NCBI RefSeq assembly: GCF_903064525.1
Contig: NZ_LR797830.1
Span: 1,364,001 to 1,428,000 of the forward strand
Reading direction: 5' to 3'
From: Methylacidimicrobium sp. AP8
Lineage (GTDB): Bacteria > Verrucomicrobiota > Verrucomicrobiia > Methylacidiphilales > Methylacidiphilaceae
DNA length: 64,000 nt
Part shown: in pieces, positions 8,914 to 18,118 of the stretch
Layout of the letters: every line of letters begins with the position of its first letter
How positions within the stretch are numbered: position 1 is the stretch's first letter
Position numbers and translations under genes: made by a program
Notes under the pieces: model-generated
Database searches by the model: none
The model's input: only the letters and a program-made list of their open reading frames with translations
What the model was told of the DNA's origin: nothing

Positions 8914-9738
8914 TTATTTCCGAGCCGCCTCCGCACCCGCCCCCTCCTTCCGTCCGACGGCCGCCGTCCCTTTGCTTGTCACCGAGTCGCTCCCGCAATC
9001 GGTGAGGACTTCGGGCTCCCCGGCCGTGATGAGCACGGTGTGCTCGAAGTGGGCGGACCGCCGCCCGTCGCTCGTCACGACCGTCCAACCGTCTGCGAGG
9101 AGCCGGACCGCCGCCCCGCCGGCGTTCACCATCGGCTCGATGGCGAGGGTCATGCCCGCCCGCAAGCGGGCGCCGGCTCCCGCCCGACCATAGTTGGGCA
9201 CTTGCGGATCTTCGTGCAGCTTTCGACCCACGCCATGACCGACAAATTCCCGGACCACTTCGAACCCTTCCGCGCGGACGCAAGCCTCGATCGCCGCACC
9301 GATGTCCCCGATCCGATTGCCCGGATAGGCCTGCGCGATTCCTTCCCACAGCGCCCTCTTCGTAACCTCGATCAGCTTGAGGTCTCCGGGCTCCGCCATC
9401 CCGACCGGAAAGGTGACCGCGGTGTCGCCGACCCAACCGTCCTTGACCACACCCACGTCGAGCTTCACCAAATCCCCATACTGCAGTACCCGATCGCCGC
9501 CAATTCCATGGACGACTTCTTCATTGACCGATATGCAGATGCTTCCCGGAAATCCCCGATACCCCAGAAAGGCGCTCTTGGCGCCGCGCGCCGCGATCAA
9601 CTCCGCGGCGTAGCGATCGACCTCGCTCGTCCGGATGCCGGGGACGAGAATCGAGCGCAAGGCATTCACCACTTCGGCCACAAGGCGGCCGCTGCGGCGC
9701 ATTCCTTCGACCTCTTTCCCTCGCTTGATCGGGATCAT
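8914..9738 (-). CDS. map: Methionine aminopeptidase type I
   Basis: A 274-aa pita-bread metallopeptidase that removes the initiator methionine from nascent proteins. Metal ligands are visible in LDVGVVKDGWVGDTAVTF (two Asp), GHGVGRKLHEDP (His), IEPM (Glu) and FEHTVLI (Glu). The start MIPIKRGKEVEGMRRSGRLVAEV is typical. About 25 residues at the C-terminus, rich in Gly, Ala and Glu, extend beyond the catalytic domain. It heads this part of the alpha operon, upstream of rpmJ. Confidence 0.96.
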   Translation of the reverse strand: MIPIKRGKEVEGMRRSGRLVAEVVNALRSILVPGIRTSEVDRYAAELIAARGAKSAFLGYRGFPGSICISVNEEVVHGIGGDRVLQYGDLVKLDVGVVKDGWVGDTAVTFPVGMAEPGDLKLIEVTKRALWEGIAQAYPGNRIGDIGAAIEACVRAEGFEVVREFVGHGVGRKLHEDPQVPNYGRAGAGARLRAGMTLAIEPMVNAGGAAVRLLADGWTVVTSDGRRSAHFEHTVLITAGEPEVLTDCGSDSVTSKGTAAVGRKEGAGAEAARK

Positions 9739-9811
9739 AGCGACGATAACGAAAGCGAAACAGCCGGCCCCCCAGACGGAGCTGTAGGCGGAGTCCTCAC
9801 GGGAACGAAAC

Positions 9812-10105
9812 TTACTCCCCCGTCACGCTCTCCCCCCCGGAAGGGGCAGAAACGAAGAGTTTCCTGGCTACCCGCTGCTTCCGCCGGGCGGCCGCACGGG
9901 GCACGAGCCGTCCGCGCTTGACAAGCCGATCCAAGAGGGACTGGTACTGGGAAAAAAAGCCGATGGCATCCGCCTTGTCTCCGGAAGCCATCTTTTCGCG
10001 CATCTGGCGCGTGGCCTGCTGCAGCTCTCTTTTGGCCCTCAAGTTGTATGCTCGTTTGCGGAGGCTCTTCCGCGCTTGTTTTGCCGCTGACCGAGTGTTA
10101 GGCAT
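9812..10105 (-). CDS. rpsT: 30S ribosomal protein S20
   Basis: A 97-aa basic helical protein beginning MPNTRSAAKQARKSLRKRAYNLRAK, with the conserved DKADAIGFFSQYQSLLDRLVKRGRL and a short charged tail. S20 binds 16S rRNA at the bottom of the small subunit. It stands alone on the minus strand, divergent from the membrane protease gene, and has its own start 32 bp from that GTG. Confidence 0.93.
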   Translation of the reverse strand: MPNTRSAAKQARKSLRKRAYNLRAKRELQQATRQMREKMASGDKADAIGFFSQYQSLLDRLVKRGRLVPRAAARRKQRVARKLFVSAPSGGESVTGE

Positions 10106-10137
10106 AAGGGTGTTTTAATAAGAAGCTTCTATCGGCG

Positions 10138-10872
10138 GTGTCAAGCCTAGCGAAGATCTTTACCTTTTTCCTCGGCCTCTGCGCCTTACCCCTGATCGCG
10201 GCCGAGCTTCTTCTCCTCAAGGATATTCTCGAAAGCTATTTCCGGGAGGGACGGTGGACGTCCACGCCCGTAGCGAGCTTCGGCGGGGGTCTGCTCCTTT
10301 GGTCCGCCGTCTACTTCTTCGGAAGGCTTCCCAAGCGCCCGTACATCTTCGCCCACGAGCTGACCCACGCCCTCGCCGTTTTCCTCCACGGTGGCGACGT
10401 TTCCCGGTTCCGGGTCGGCAGTCGAAGCGGCAGCATCCGCTGCAACCGTTCGAACCTATGGATTGTTCTCTCCCCGTACTTCGTACCCTTCTATATGCTG
10501 CTCTGGCTCGGCTTGTGGACCATCGTTGACTTTTACCGGCCGATCCGATCCCATGAGTGGCTCCTGTACGCAGGAACTGGGTTCACATGGGGGTTCCATC
10601 TTTTCTTTACCGTAGAAGCCGTCCATCGGGAACAGCCGGATCTCCACGTGGCGGGATGGTTCTTCTCGCTTGTGGTAATCGCAGCGCTCAATTTCGGCAT
10701 CCTATCCCTCCTCCTAGGCTTCCTCTCGCCGACGTGGACTCTTCCCCGTCTTCTTACGCGTTTCGGGGATCATCTCTACTGCAGCTACCGGCTTTGCGGT
10801 CAGGGATTCGCGACCCTCTACTCCTGGGCAAGCCGCTCGACGCCGGTGTCCGCACCCGCAGGTCATCGCTGA
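10138..10872 (+). CDS. Predicted membrane zinc metalloprotease (M50-like)
   Basis: A 244-aa membrane protein with about five hydrophobic segments. The motif PYIFAHELTHALAVFLHG (H73-E-x-x-H77) is the zinc site of gluzincin-like membrane peptidases and resembles site-2 proteases. A second metal ligand Asp typical of M50 is not obvious. It starts at GTG 10138 just after the divergent rpsT start, and argS follows after 39 bp, so the two may share a transcript. Its substrate is unknown. It could also be a non-proteolytic DUF-type membrane protein that keeps the HExxH. Confidence 0.6.
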   Translation: MSSLAKIFTFFLGLCALPLIAAELLLLKDILESYFREGRWTSTPVASFGGGLLLWSAVYFFGRLPKRPYIFAHELTHALAVFLHGGDVSRFRVGSRSGSIRCNRSNLWIVLSPYFVPFYMLLWLGLWTIVDFYRPIRSHEWLLYAGTGFTWGFHLFFTVEAVHREQPDLHVAGWFFSLVVIAALNFGILSLLLGFLSPTWTLPRLLTRFGDHLYCSYRLCGQGFATLYSWASRSTPVSAPAGHR

Positions 10873-10911
10873 TCTTCCCGTAACGCGCGCCTCTTTCTCC
10901 TGGGTTTCACC

Positions 10912-12648
10912 ATGCAGTTTCCCGCCGACTTCCTACGAAATCAGCTGGTTTCCGTTCTCGAACGCCGCTTCGGCGAACGTCCGCCCGAGCCCCTCATCGA
11001 GCCTTGCGCGGATCCTCGATTCGGCGACCTGCAGAGCAACGCGGCCCTGGTTCTCGCCAAGCGCGTGGGGATCGAGCCGCGCGCGCTCGCCGCCGAGCTG
11101 GCCGCCGCCGTGGGCCAGACCGAATGGTCCCTGCCCCCCGAAGTCGCCGGTCCGGGGTTCCTCAACTTCCGCCTCAAGCCCGAGCGCTGCGCAAAGGCCT
11201 TCTTTTCTCTTCTTGGGGATCCCCGGCTCGGCATTGAAAAGGCGGACAAGCCGCAGACGGTGGTTGTCGACTACTCGAGCCCCAACATCGCCAAGGAGAT
11301 GCATGTCGGCCACTTGCGGAGCACGATCCTCGGCGAGGCCCTCGCCCGCGTCTATCGTTTCCTGGGGCATCGCGTGATCACCGTCAACCATCTAGGCGAC
11401 TGGGGCACCCAATTCGGGATGGTTCTCCTCGGCTTCAAGCGGCGCGGAGAGGAAACCGGACTAGAAAACGGCCCTCTCGAATACCTGGAAGAGATCTACC
11501 AGGAGATTCAGGCATCGGCCAAGGCGGATCCGACGATCCGCGAGCAGGCCAAGGCGGAGCTTCGCAAGCTCCAAAACGGAGATCCGGAGAATCTCGCGCT
11601 CTGGAGCCGGTTCGTCGAGGCTTCGAAGGCGGAGCTCGCCCGCATCTACGAGGAGCTCGGCGTCCGTTTCGACTTCACGATGGGAGAGAGCGCGTACCGC
11701 GACCAGCTCGCATCGGTCATCCGCGAGCTTTGTGCCGCCGGCATCGCCAAACCGAGCCAAGGAGCGATCTGTGTCTTCTTCCCGAACGATCCCGAGTTGC
11801 AGGACAAACCCTTCCTGATCCGGAAGAGCGACGGAGCCTATCTCTACGCGACGACCGACCTGGCGGCCCTCCGCTTCCGGGTCAAAGAATGGCGGGCCGA
11901 CCGCATCCTCTACGTCACCGACGGCCGGCAACGTCTCCACTTCCGGCAGCTGGCCGCAACGGCCAGGCAATGGGGCTTGCCCGTGGTGATCGAGCACGTC
12001 TGGTTCGGATCGGTGCTGGGCGAAGACAACAAGCCGCTCAAGACCCGGGAGGGGAAGCCGATCAAGCTGCGGGAGCTGCTCGCCGAAGCCGTGCGGCGCG
12101 CCTACGCGATCATCGCGGAAAAAAGGCCGGATCTGCCGGAAGCCCGAAAGATGCAGATCGCGCGCGCCGTCGGCATCGGGGCCCTCAAGTACGCAGACCT
12201 TTCCCAGAACCGCAATCTCGACTATGTGTTTCGATGGGAAAAGCTCCTCTCCTTCGAAGGGAATACTGCGCCCTACCTGCTCAACGCCTATGTCCGGATG
12301 CGGGCGATCCTCCGCAAGGCGGAGGCGGCGGGATTTTCCCCCGGTCCGGGTCCCCTCTCGTCGGAGCCCGAGATGCGGTTAGTCAAGCTCCTCCTCGACT
12401 TTTGCCCGACCCTGGAACGGGTCGAAAGCGAAGGGCGCCCGCACTTTCTCTGCACCTACCTCTATGAGGTCGCTCGCGCCTTCCACCGGTTCTACGAATG
12501 CTGCCCGGTCCTGCAACCGTCCCCGCAGGCGGGCGGGGAAGGGACGGAGAGCCTGCGCGCGGCGCGCCTGGCGCTCTGCCAAGGAGCGGCCGCCACCTTG
12601 GGCACGGGTCTCGACCTTTTGGGGATTGAGCGCTTGGAAGAAATGTAG
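10912..12648 (+). CDS. argS: Arginyl-tRNA synthetase
   Basis: A 578-aa class I synthetase charging tRNA-Arg. The N-terminal Add-1 domain is followed by the HIGH-like signature EMHVGHLRSTILGEAL near residue 130, then VNHLGDWGTQFGM. A KMSKS-equivalent region LKTREGKPIKLRELL lies near residue 377. The C-terminal anticodon-binding DALR domain contains LNAYVRMRAILRKAE and ends near LLGIERLEEM. Length is normal. Confidence 0.97.
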   Translation: MQFPADFLRNQLVSVLERRFGERPPEPLIEPCADPRFGDLQSNAALVLAKRVGIEPRALAAELAAAVGQTEWSLPPEVAGPGFLNFRLKPERCAKAFFSLLGDPRLGIEKADKPQTVVVDYSSPNIAKEMHVGHLRSTILGEALARVYRFLGHRVITVNHLGDWGTQFGMVLLGFKRRGEETGLENGPLEYLEEIYQEIQASAKADPTIREQAKAELRKLQNGDPENLALWSRFVEASKAELARIYEELGVRFDFTMGESAYRDQLASVIRELCAAGIAKPSQGAICVFFPNDPELQDKPFLIRKSDGAYLYATTDLAALRFRVKEWRADRILYVTDGRQRLHFRQLAATARQWGLPVVIEHVWFGSVLGEDNKPLKTREGKPIKLRELLAEAVRRAYAIIAEKRPDLPEARKMQIARAVGIGALKYADLSQNRNLDYVFRWEKLLSFEGNTAPYLLNAYVRMRAILRKAEAAGFSPGPGPLSSEPEMRLVKLLLDFCPTLERVESEGRPHFLCTYLYEVARAFHRFYECCPVLQPSPQAGGEGTESLRAARLALCQGAAATLGTGLDLLGIERLEEM

Positions 12649-12686
12649 GCCCGGCGCGAGGAAAATCTTGCGGCAGGCAACTTTGG

Positions 12687-13838
12687 GTGGAAACGATGGC
12701 TTCAGCAGCCATGGATGAGAACACGAGGCAATTCGGCGAGGAGAATTCGGGGCGTCGCCCTTGTCGTCTTTCGATCGCCAACTGCCTGGGCCCCAACCAC
12801 CTGCAAGGCTATTGCTCCATCGCCGGATGGATGCAGCAGATGCTCGACCAGATGCTCGAAGGGATGCTCGTTTTGGACACCGCGTTCTCGATCGAGATCG
12901 TCAACCGCGCAGCGGCGGACATCTTCGGCTATCTTCCGGGCGAGCTCTTCGGCCGTCCCCTGGCCACGCTCCTGCACACGCCGGATCAGATCGTCCCCTC
13001 GTTCGGCCTGCCGCATCGGCCAGACGGGCATGCCTCCTTCGCCAGGGGGCGCCACGAGGCTCTTGGACGGCGGAAGAACGGGGAGGTGTTTCCCCTCGAG
13101 CTATCGCTTAGCCAATCGGCCGTGGAAGGGGGCTCCGCGATCACCGTCCTCGTGCGGGACCTGAGCGAACGGAGAGCCTTGGAACGGGCTCTCTTCGAAG
13201 CGGAAACGAACGAACGGCTGCGGATCGGACAGGACATCCACGACAGCCTCTGCCAGATGCTGATCGGAATCCACTACCAGGCGGAGCTCCTGCAATCGCG
13301 GCTCCGGGACCGTTCCCTGCCGGAATCGGCCCTCGCCTTGCGGATCGGGGAACTGGTGCGGGAAGCCGGCGACTGTGCGCGAACCCTTTCGCAAGGGCTG
13401 ATGCCGCTGGCCATCTCGCCCGCCGAGTTGCCGCAGGCGCTCGCCGATTTCGCGCGAAAGAGCGAAGAGCGCTCGGGAATCCGCTGCCGTTTCGCGCTCC
13501 TCGGCCAGCCGTCGCTTCAGGATTCGGCCACCGCCGTCCACCTCTACCAGATTGCGCAGGAGGCGGTCCATAACGCCATCCGGCACGGAAGGCCCCGGCG
13601 GATCGAAATTGTCCTGGGCGAACGAGCCGATTCGACTTATCTTCTTGTGGCCGACGATGGGGAGGGGATGGGACCAAAAAGCGCGTCTCGCCCGGGCCTG
13701 GGTATGCGGTCGATGCGGTACCGAGCCGGACTCATCGGAGGCGTGATCCGCTTTGAATCGAAGCCGAAAGGAGGAGTTACCGTTCTCTGCACGGTTCCTG
13801 CCGGCAGGCGGAGGATGAAGAAAGGCAGCCGGAAATGA
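12687..13838 (+). CDS. PAS-domain sensor histidine kinase (NarL-type partner)
   Basis: A soluble 383-aa kinase with no membrane segment. Residues about 50-165 form a PAS sensor domain (MLEGMLVLDTAFSIEIVNRAAADIFGYLPGEL). A HisKA_3 dimerisation domain follows with phospho-acceptor H185 in IGQDIHDSLCQMLIG. The C-terminal HATPase_c domain has the N-box HEAVHNAIRHG-like QEAVHNAIRHGRP and the G-box DDGEGMG. It overlaps the response-regulator gene by 4 bp. The start may be GTG 12687 or ATG 12696. The input signal is unknown; redox or small-ligand sensing by the PAS domain is plausible. Confidence 0.88.
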   Translation: METMASAAMDENTRQFGEENSGRRPCRLSIANCLGPNHLQGYCSIAGWMQQMLDQMLEGMLVLDTAFSIEIVNRAAADIFGYLPGELFGRPLATLLHTPDQIVPSFGLPHRPDGHASFARGRHEALGRRKNGEVFPLELSLSQSAVEGGSAITVLVRDLSERRALERALFEAETNERLRIGQDIHDSLCQMLIGIHYQAELLQSRLRDRSLPESALALRIGELVREAGDCARTLSQGLMPLAISPAELPQALADFARKSEERSGIRCRFALLGQPSLQDSATAVHLYQIAQEAVHNAIRHGRPRRIEIVLGERADSTYLLVADDGEGMGPKSASRPGLGMRSMRYRAGLIGGVIRFESKPKGGVTVLCTVPAGRRRMKKGSRK

Positions 13839-14521
13839 ACGAGCCCAAGGGCAAGTCGGGACCGCCGAAAAAGGTGCTTATCGTGGACGACCATGCGCTG
13901 GTGAGCGAAGGGATCGCGCAGCTCATCGGCACGAAAGGAGGACTTACGGTCTGCGGAACCGCGGCGACCGCGCGCGAGGGATTCGATCTGGTCACAAAGA
14001 CGAAGCCCGACTTGGTCATCGTCGATCTCTCTCTACCGGGGAAAAGCGGCTTGGAACTCATTAAGGATATCCACGCGGCTTATCCCGAGGTGGCGATCCT
14101 CACCCTTTCGATGCACGAGGAATCGATGTATGCGGAGCGGGCCCTCCGGGCAGGAGCCAGAGGCTATCTTATGAAGAGCGAGGGGGGGCAAAGGCTCCTC
14201 GAAGGCATTCAGCGCGTGCTCGAAGGCGGAATCTTCGTCAGCGAATCGGTCGCCTCCCGAGTCCTCGAGCGGTTTTCCGGTCGGCGGGCCAAGCCCACGC
14301 TAAACCCGGTGGAAGCGCTCAGCGACCGCGAGTTCGAGGTCTTCCTGCTTATCGGACGGGGATTCGCCACCCGACAGATCGCCGAACAGCTCCACTTGAG
14401 CGTCAAAACCGTCGAAGCCTACCGGGGCAGCCTCAAGGAAAAGCTCAAGCTCGCTTCCGGACCCGAGCTCGTCCACTACGCGATTTCCTGGCAGCATTCC
14501 CAGGCCATCCCCTCCGCCTGA
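13835..14521 (+). CDS. LuxR/NarL-family response regulator
   Basis: A 228-aa two-domain regulator. The receiver domain shows IVDDH and the phospho-acceptor D64 in VIVDLSLPGKSG, with the conserved Lys in YLMKSEGG. The C-terminal LuxR-type helix-turn-helix contains ALSDREFEVFLLIGRGFATRQIAEQLHLSVKTVEAY. Its ATG overlaps the kinase stop (ATGA), so the pair is translationally coupled and forms a two-component system. Target genes are not evident from the window. Confidence 0.93.
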   Translation: MNEPKGKSGPPKKVLIVDDHALVSEGIAQLIGTKGGLTVCGTAATAREGFDLVTKTKPDLVIVDLSLPGKSGLELIKDIHAAYPEVAILTLSMHEESMYAERALRAGARGYLMKSEGGQRLLEGIQRVLEGGIFVSESVASRVLERFSGRRAKPTLNPVEALSDREFEVFLLIGRGFATRQIAEQLHLSVKTVEAYRGSLKEKLKLASGPELVHYAISWQHSQAIPSA

Positions 14522-14567
14522 CGCTTTCGCCGGTATTTTTCCCGCACGCGGTCGCAATCTTCCTCTC

Positions 14568-15737
14568 ATGGATGCGCCAAACTGGGTGAGCGAAGGCGTC
14601 CTCAAGTCCGCCCGCTCCCTCGGAGAAGCTTGCTGGCTGGCCGGCCTACTCGGACGGTTCACCTTTTGGGAGCCGATCGAACGGAGCTTCAGCAAACGGC
14701 TGCCCGCCAACGCCGCGCCCTTGACGGAGAGAGCCCTCGTCGCCTTCCTCGCCCTCGGGGCCATCCCGGTCTTGGCTTCCCTCATTCCCGCCTTCGGGAG
14801 AAGTCCCGCTCCGGCGACCTTCGGCGCCTTCCTTGGCGGGCTTTTCGGCTTCGGATTCCTCCTGTCCTTGCCCCTGCGGAAACCGACGGTTCCCTGGTCG
14901 GCCCTCCGATGGGCACTCTGGGGCTTGCTCGGGTGCACCCTCCTTCTTGATCCCGCCGGGAAGCCCGCCGCCCTCCCGGGGCCGGAAGCACCCCTGCTCT
15001 GGCGGGCGCTCCTGCGGCTTCTTCTCCTCTCCCTCTCCCTTTGGCTGGCTACCCTCCTTGCCGAGCTGCTGATCCTAACACCGGTCCTGGCGCGCACCGG
15101 CAGGCGCGATCCCTTCATTTTACTCCTCGGGACCGGATCGCTGGTGAACAGCTATGCGATCACCGTCTTCGGAGCGAGCGGGCTCGGGTTGGCCTGGCTG
15201 CTCGCCCTCCATCCCCTCTCTTCCTCTCTGGGCGCTTCGGGGTCGCTGGGGAAGGCGATCGGAGCTTTGGCGCTCTTCGCCCTCCTTCTTCGGTCTTTCC
15301 ACCAGGTCTTGGCCGAGCCGGCGGCGACAGCCGTGCTGATGCGCCCCCGGGCCTGCCGCTCCCCGGAAGCCGCCCCATCCGCGTGTCGCCTCCCGCTCAC
15401 CACCCATGCCCTCGAGCTCTTCGCCGTCGCCGGGACCCTGATCGCGGGCAACTTCCTGGCCGCGCAATCGGCGGCGAGCCCGCCTTCGGCCGTGGCGTTC
15501 CGGCGGATCGACCTTCTCTTCCTACCTCTGCTGGCTCTCCTCGCTGCCGGCGGCCATCGACTTTTCCGTTTCAGCCGGCAGCTTGTCGACGCCTGTCTCG
15601 ATCTGCCGCCCGCCGAGGACCCCCGCCGGGTGCCCCCGGTGCTGGTCCAGCTCGGATGGCGGCAATGGCTCTGGGCTGGAGGGGTCTTTTCCCTGACCGC
15701 GCTGGCAATCCTGCTGGTGACAGGCCTTCCGCATTGA
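14568..15737 (+). CDS. Polytopic membrane protein of unknown function
   Basis: A 389-aa leucine/alanine-rich protein with roughly eight hydrophobic segments, for example ALVAFLALGAIPVLASLIP and LLRLLLLSLSLWLATLLAEL. I do not recognise a family. No enzyme motif or transporter signature stands out. It follows the two-component genes by 46 bp and may be part of that transcript. tRNA-Glu lies about 100 bp downstream. Confidence 0.6.
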   Translation: MDAPNWVSEGVLKSARSLGEACWLAGLLGRFTFWEPIERSFSKRLPANAAPLTERALVAFLALGAIPVLASLIPAFGRSPAPATFGAFLGGLFGFGFLLSLPLRKPTVPWSALRWALWGLLGCTLLLDPAGKPAALPGPEAPLLWRALLRLLLLSLSLWLATLLAELLILTPVLARTGRRDPFILLLGTGSLVNSYAITVFGASGLGLAWLLALHPLSSSLGASGSLGKAIGALALFALLLRSFHQVLAEPAATAVLMRPRACRSPEAAPSACRLPLTTHALELFAVAGTLIAGNFLAAQSAASPPSAVAFRRIDLLFLPLLALLAAGGHRLFRFSRQLVDACLDLPPAEDPRRVPPVLVQLGWRQWLWAGGVFSLTALAILLVTGLPH

Positions 15738-15833
15738 AAGGGAAAGCATCCGGCCGCCGCCTTTCCCGCTTGCCGCTCCCGGCCCGATCTGCTTTGCTCC
15801 ATCCGTAGGCGTTCGCGCAAGCAGACCCGGACC

Positions 15834-15905
15834 GACCCCATTGTGTAGTGGTTAGCACACCACCCTTTCAAGGTGGTAGCACGGGTTCGAATCCCGTTGG
15901 GGTCG
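15834..15905 (+). tRNA. tRNA-Glu (UUC anticodon)
   Basis: A cloverleaf can be folded by eye. The acceptor stem is GACCCCA with TGGGGTC, the D arm lies around AGTGGTTAGC, and the anticodon stem CCACC/GGTGG encloses loop CTTTCAA with anticodon TTC. The T arm contains GGGTTCGAATCCC. The discriminator is G. CCA is not encoded. Confidence 0.95.
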
Positions 15906-16057
15906 CGAGCCCCGGCGATACGCCGGGTGCTTGGCCCCGCAGCCGTGGCATCGAGCTCCTTGCGTTTTCCGAACGCGGCCGGAGGTGCCGCCGCGGCTTC
16001 GCGGCGAATCCGGAACAAGGGCGTTTCGTCCGCTATCGGCTTGAAGGCGATCGTTCC

Positions 16058-16450
16058 TTAAAAAGTGAGCACCGTCGCGCCCTCGCCGATACATCGCCGA
16101 ATTTCCACGGCTCCTTTCACCAGCCTCGCCGGAAGCATCCGATCCGCCTCGACCCCGTAGGCTTCCAAGGAAACCTCGCAGGCCGTAATGTCGACTCCGC
16201 ATCGGCGCAGGTGATCCAGCGCCTCCGCAATGATCGGAGGCGATTTCTGGTTCGAACGCAGCAATTCGACTCCCGGACCCAGCAAGAGAAACTCGACCTG
16301 GGTGTTCGGCTGATTCGCCAAAACTCCCGCCATGTGCAAAAGCGAATTCGCCCGCGGAAAGGCCTCTTTCCCCGTTGTTACCACGATCAGTAGCGCCTGC
16401 TTCGAGCTGGCTGCCGCCGGCCCTCCTGGATCCACACCGCTCTTACTCAT
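16058..16450 (-). CDS. DsrE/DsrF-family protein
   Basis: A 130-aa protein with an N-terminal beta strand KQALLIVVTTGKEAFPRANSLLHMAGVLA and the pattern VEFLLLGPGVELL, then LRRCGVDITACEVSLEAYGV. This is the DsrE/DsrF/TusD-like fold, where a cysteine such as that in TACEVS can carry sulfur. It may act as a small sulfur-relay or unrelated metabolite-binding protein. The start codon lies only 9 bp from the end of the first IS607 element, so the insertion may have removed its native promoter. Confidence 0.75.
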   Translation of the reverse strand: MSKSGVDPGGPAAASSKQALLIVVTTGKEAFPRANSLLHMAGVLANQPNTQVEFLLLGPGVELLRSNQKSPPIIAEALDHLRRCGVDITACEVSLEAYGVEADRMLPARLVKGAVEIRRCIGEGATVLTF

Positions 16451-16489
16451 GATCGGGAACCGTTCCTAAAACCATAGACAACCGTTCCC

Positions 16490-18118
16490 CTACCAGGGAA
16501 GATCGTCCAGGACGTCGGCCGAACAGTGCTGCCGACGGTTCGCGTGCCGGGGTTTCGCCGGCAAAGCCCGCGTAGCGCCCAATGCCCGCGATTTCGGGAG
16601 CAGAGGCGCGGGAGGCAAGCGATTGCCTCCCGACCGGGCATGCGCTGCATGCGCCGCTTTGAGCCCCTTCCGAACGACCGCCCAGAACGACCATACATGC
16701 TTCGTCCGATTCCTCGCGGGTAGGGCGAAGGTGAGATGGCCGCCATTGCGGGTCGGCACGACCGCCTCCCGCACGGACGGGCGCTCGGATAGGCCCAATC
16801 CTCTCCGGGCGACGGCGTAGGCCGCGCCCTGGTGAGAACCGATGCCATGACGGCGCGCGTGGTTGACCGCGCCGATCACGGAAGTGTAGGCCGGGTCGAC
16901 TTCGATCCATTTGACTCCGGCACGAAAGGAAGCCGCCTTGAGCATGGAGATCGTCTTGGCGTAGGCGAAGGATGAGAGCGAGCGAGCCCGGACGCCATCG
17001 ACCGCCTCCAGCTCGGCCCTCCGCTTGCGAAGATCCAATCGCTCGATCACGAGCGGCTTGCCCGATTCGGCGCAGGCCCGGGCGATCTGCCGGCACGCAT
17101 CGCCGATCGCGGCTTTCGCTTGCTCCTCGCTCTTCCCATAGAGATGCAATCCGATCCGGCGGACTTCCACGAGGTTGCCGAAGCGGTCGGTTTCGGCTAC
17201 GGCCAGATGGTCCTCGTTCATGTCGATGCCAATCGCCCCAGCCAGATGGCTCGTCCTCAATAAGACCGGTTGCGCCTCGACGCTTGCGAACAGCCGCCAG
17301 CCCTTCCGGTCCCGCACGAAGCGGTAGCTTACGGCAGCTCCCTCCCGCTTGCGGAAGAGCTTCCCCGTCTTGGTTTGTGCGGTCACGACCCGGCCGGCGG
17401 AGAGGGCCTGGAGGATTTCCTCCTGGCCGTAGGCCAAGCGCACGCCCTCGAGCACCAGGTGTTTGCTCGTGCTTCCCCATCCGTACGGCAGCCGCAACCG
17501 CAGCCGCAGGCTGCCGTCCGGAGCGACTGCGGCTTGGCAGGACTGGTTGCCCGAGGCCTCGTCCTTCGATCCGAGCACGAAGAACTGGCTGCTCCGCTCC
17601 GCCTGCCAATCCTTCTTCCATGCGGCATGGTCCGCATAGCCGTTCTCTTCCCGGGAAAACTGCTTGCGGAAGAGGCGTCGGGAACCGAAACAGAGCCGGA
17701 CCCGGCCGGACTCCTGATCGGCCAGAAGCGCCTCGAGCTTCGCCCGCAGGACGGCAAGCCGCCGCTTTTTCTGGTGCACGACATTCGATCCCGGATGCTT
17801 CTTCTCCAGCCGGCCGACCGCCTCTTCCGCTTTCCGGATCCGCCATTTGGCTTCCTCGATCAACTCGGGCCGCCTTTCCCGGATCGAGGCGATCTTGCCC
17901 TCAAGCTCGACCCGAATGGCGTTGAGCTGCCGGGCGGTGAGGCCGAATCGGCGCAGGAACGACCGCTTGAGCTCGTTTAGGGGAACGCCCGCCCGCATCC
18001 TGGCCAAAAGAGTCCGCTGCGCCCGCCCGTAGAGCGCCGTATAGGCGTCAAGACACGAAGTCTGCTCATGCGTCAACCTCAACCGGGTCTGGTAGGTGAA
18101 AACAGGGCGCTTACTCAT
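16490..18118 (-). CDS. tnpB: TnpB-family RNA-guided endonuclease-like protein (intact)
   Basis: A 542-aa protein, longer than typical TnpB of about 400 residues. The ATG at 18118 overlaps the tnpA stop. RuvC-I is AIGIDMNEDHLAVAE (D299) and RuvC-II is PLVIERLDLRKR (E359). The usual CxxC zinc finger and the DxNAAxN RuvC-III motif are not seen. In their place is VDPAYTSVIGAVNHARRHGIGSHQGAAYAVARRGLG (residues about 408-440), a pattern of a divergent TnpB branch. Family members are nucleases guided by RNA from the element end that help retain the element. Whether this one cleaves DNA is unknown. Confidence 0.82.
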   Translation of the reverse strand: MSKRPVFTYQTRLRLTHEQTSCLDAYTALYGRAQRTLLARMRAGVPLNELKRSFLRRFGLTARQLNAIRVELEGKIASIRERRPELIEEAKWRIRKAEEAVGRLEKKHPGSNVVHQKKRRLAVLRAKLEALLADQESGRVRLCFGSRRLFRKQFSREENGYADHAAWKKDWQAERSSQFFVLGSKDEASGNQSCQAAVAPDGSLRLRLRLPYGWGSTSKHLVLEGVRLAYGQEEILQALSAGRVVTAQTKTGKLFRKREGAAVSYRFVRDRKGWRLFASVEAQPVLLRTSHLAGAIGIDMNEDHLAVAETDRFGNLVEVRRIGLHLYGKSEEQAKAAIGDACRQIARACAESGKPLVIERLDLRKRRAELEAVDGVRARSLSSFAYAKTISMLKAASFRAGVKWIEVDPAYTSVIGAVNHARRHGIGSHQGAAYAVARRGLGLSERPSVREAVVPTRNGGHLTFALPARNRTKHVWSFWAVVRKGLKAAHAAHARSGGNRLPPAPLLPKSRALGATRALPAKPRHANRRQHCSADVLDDLPW

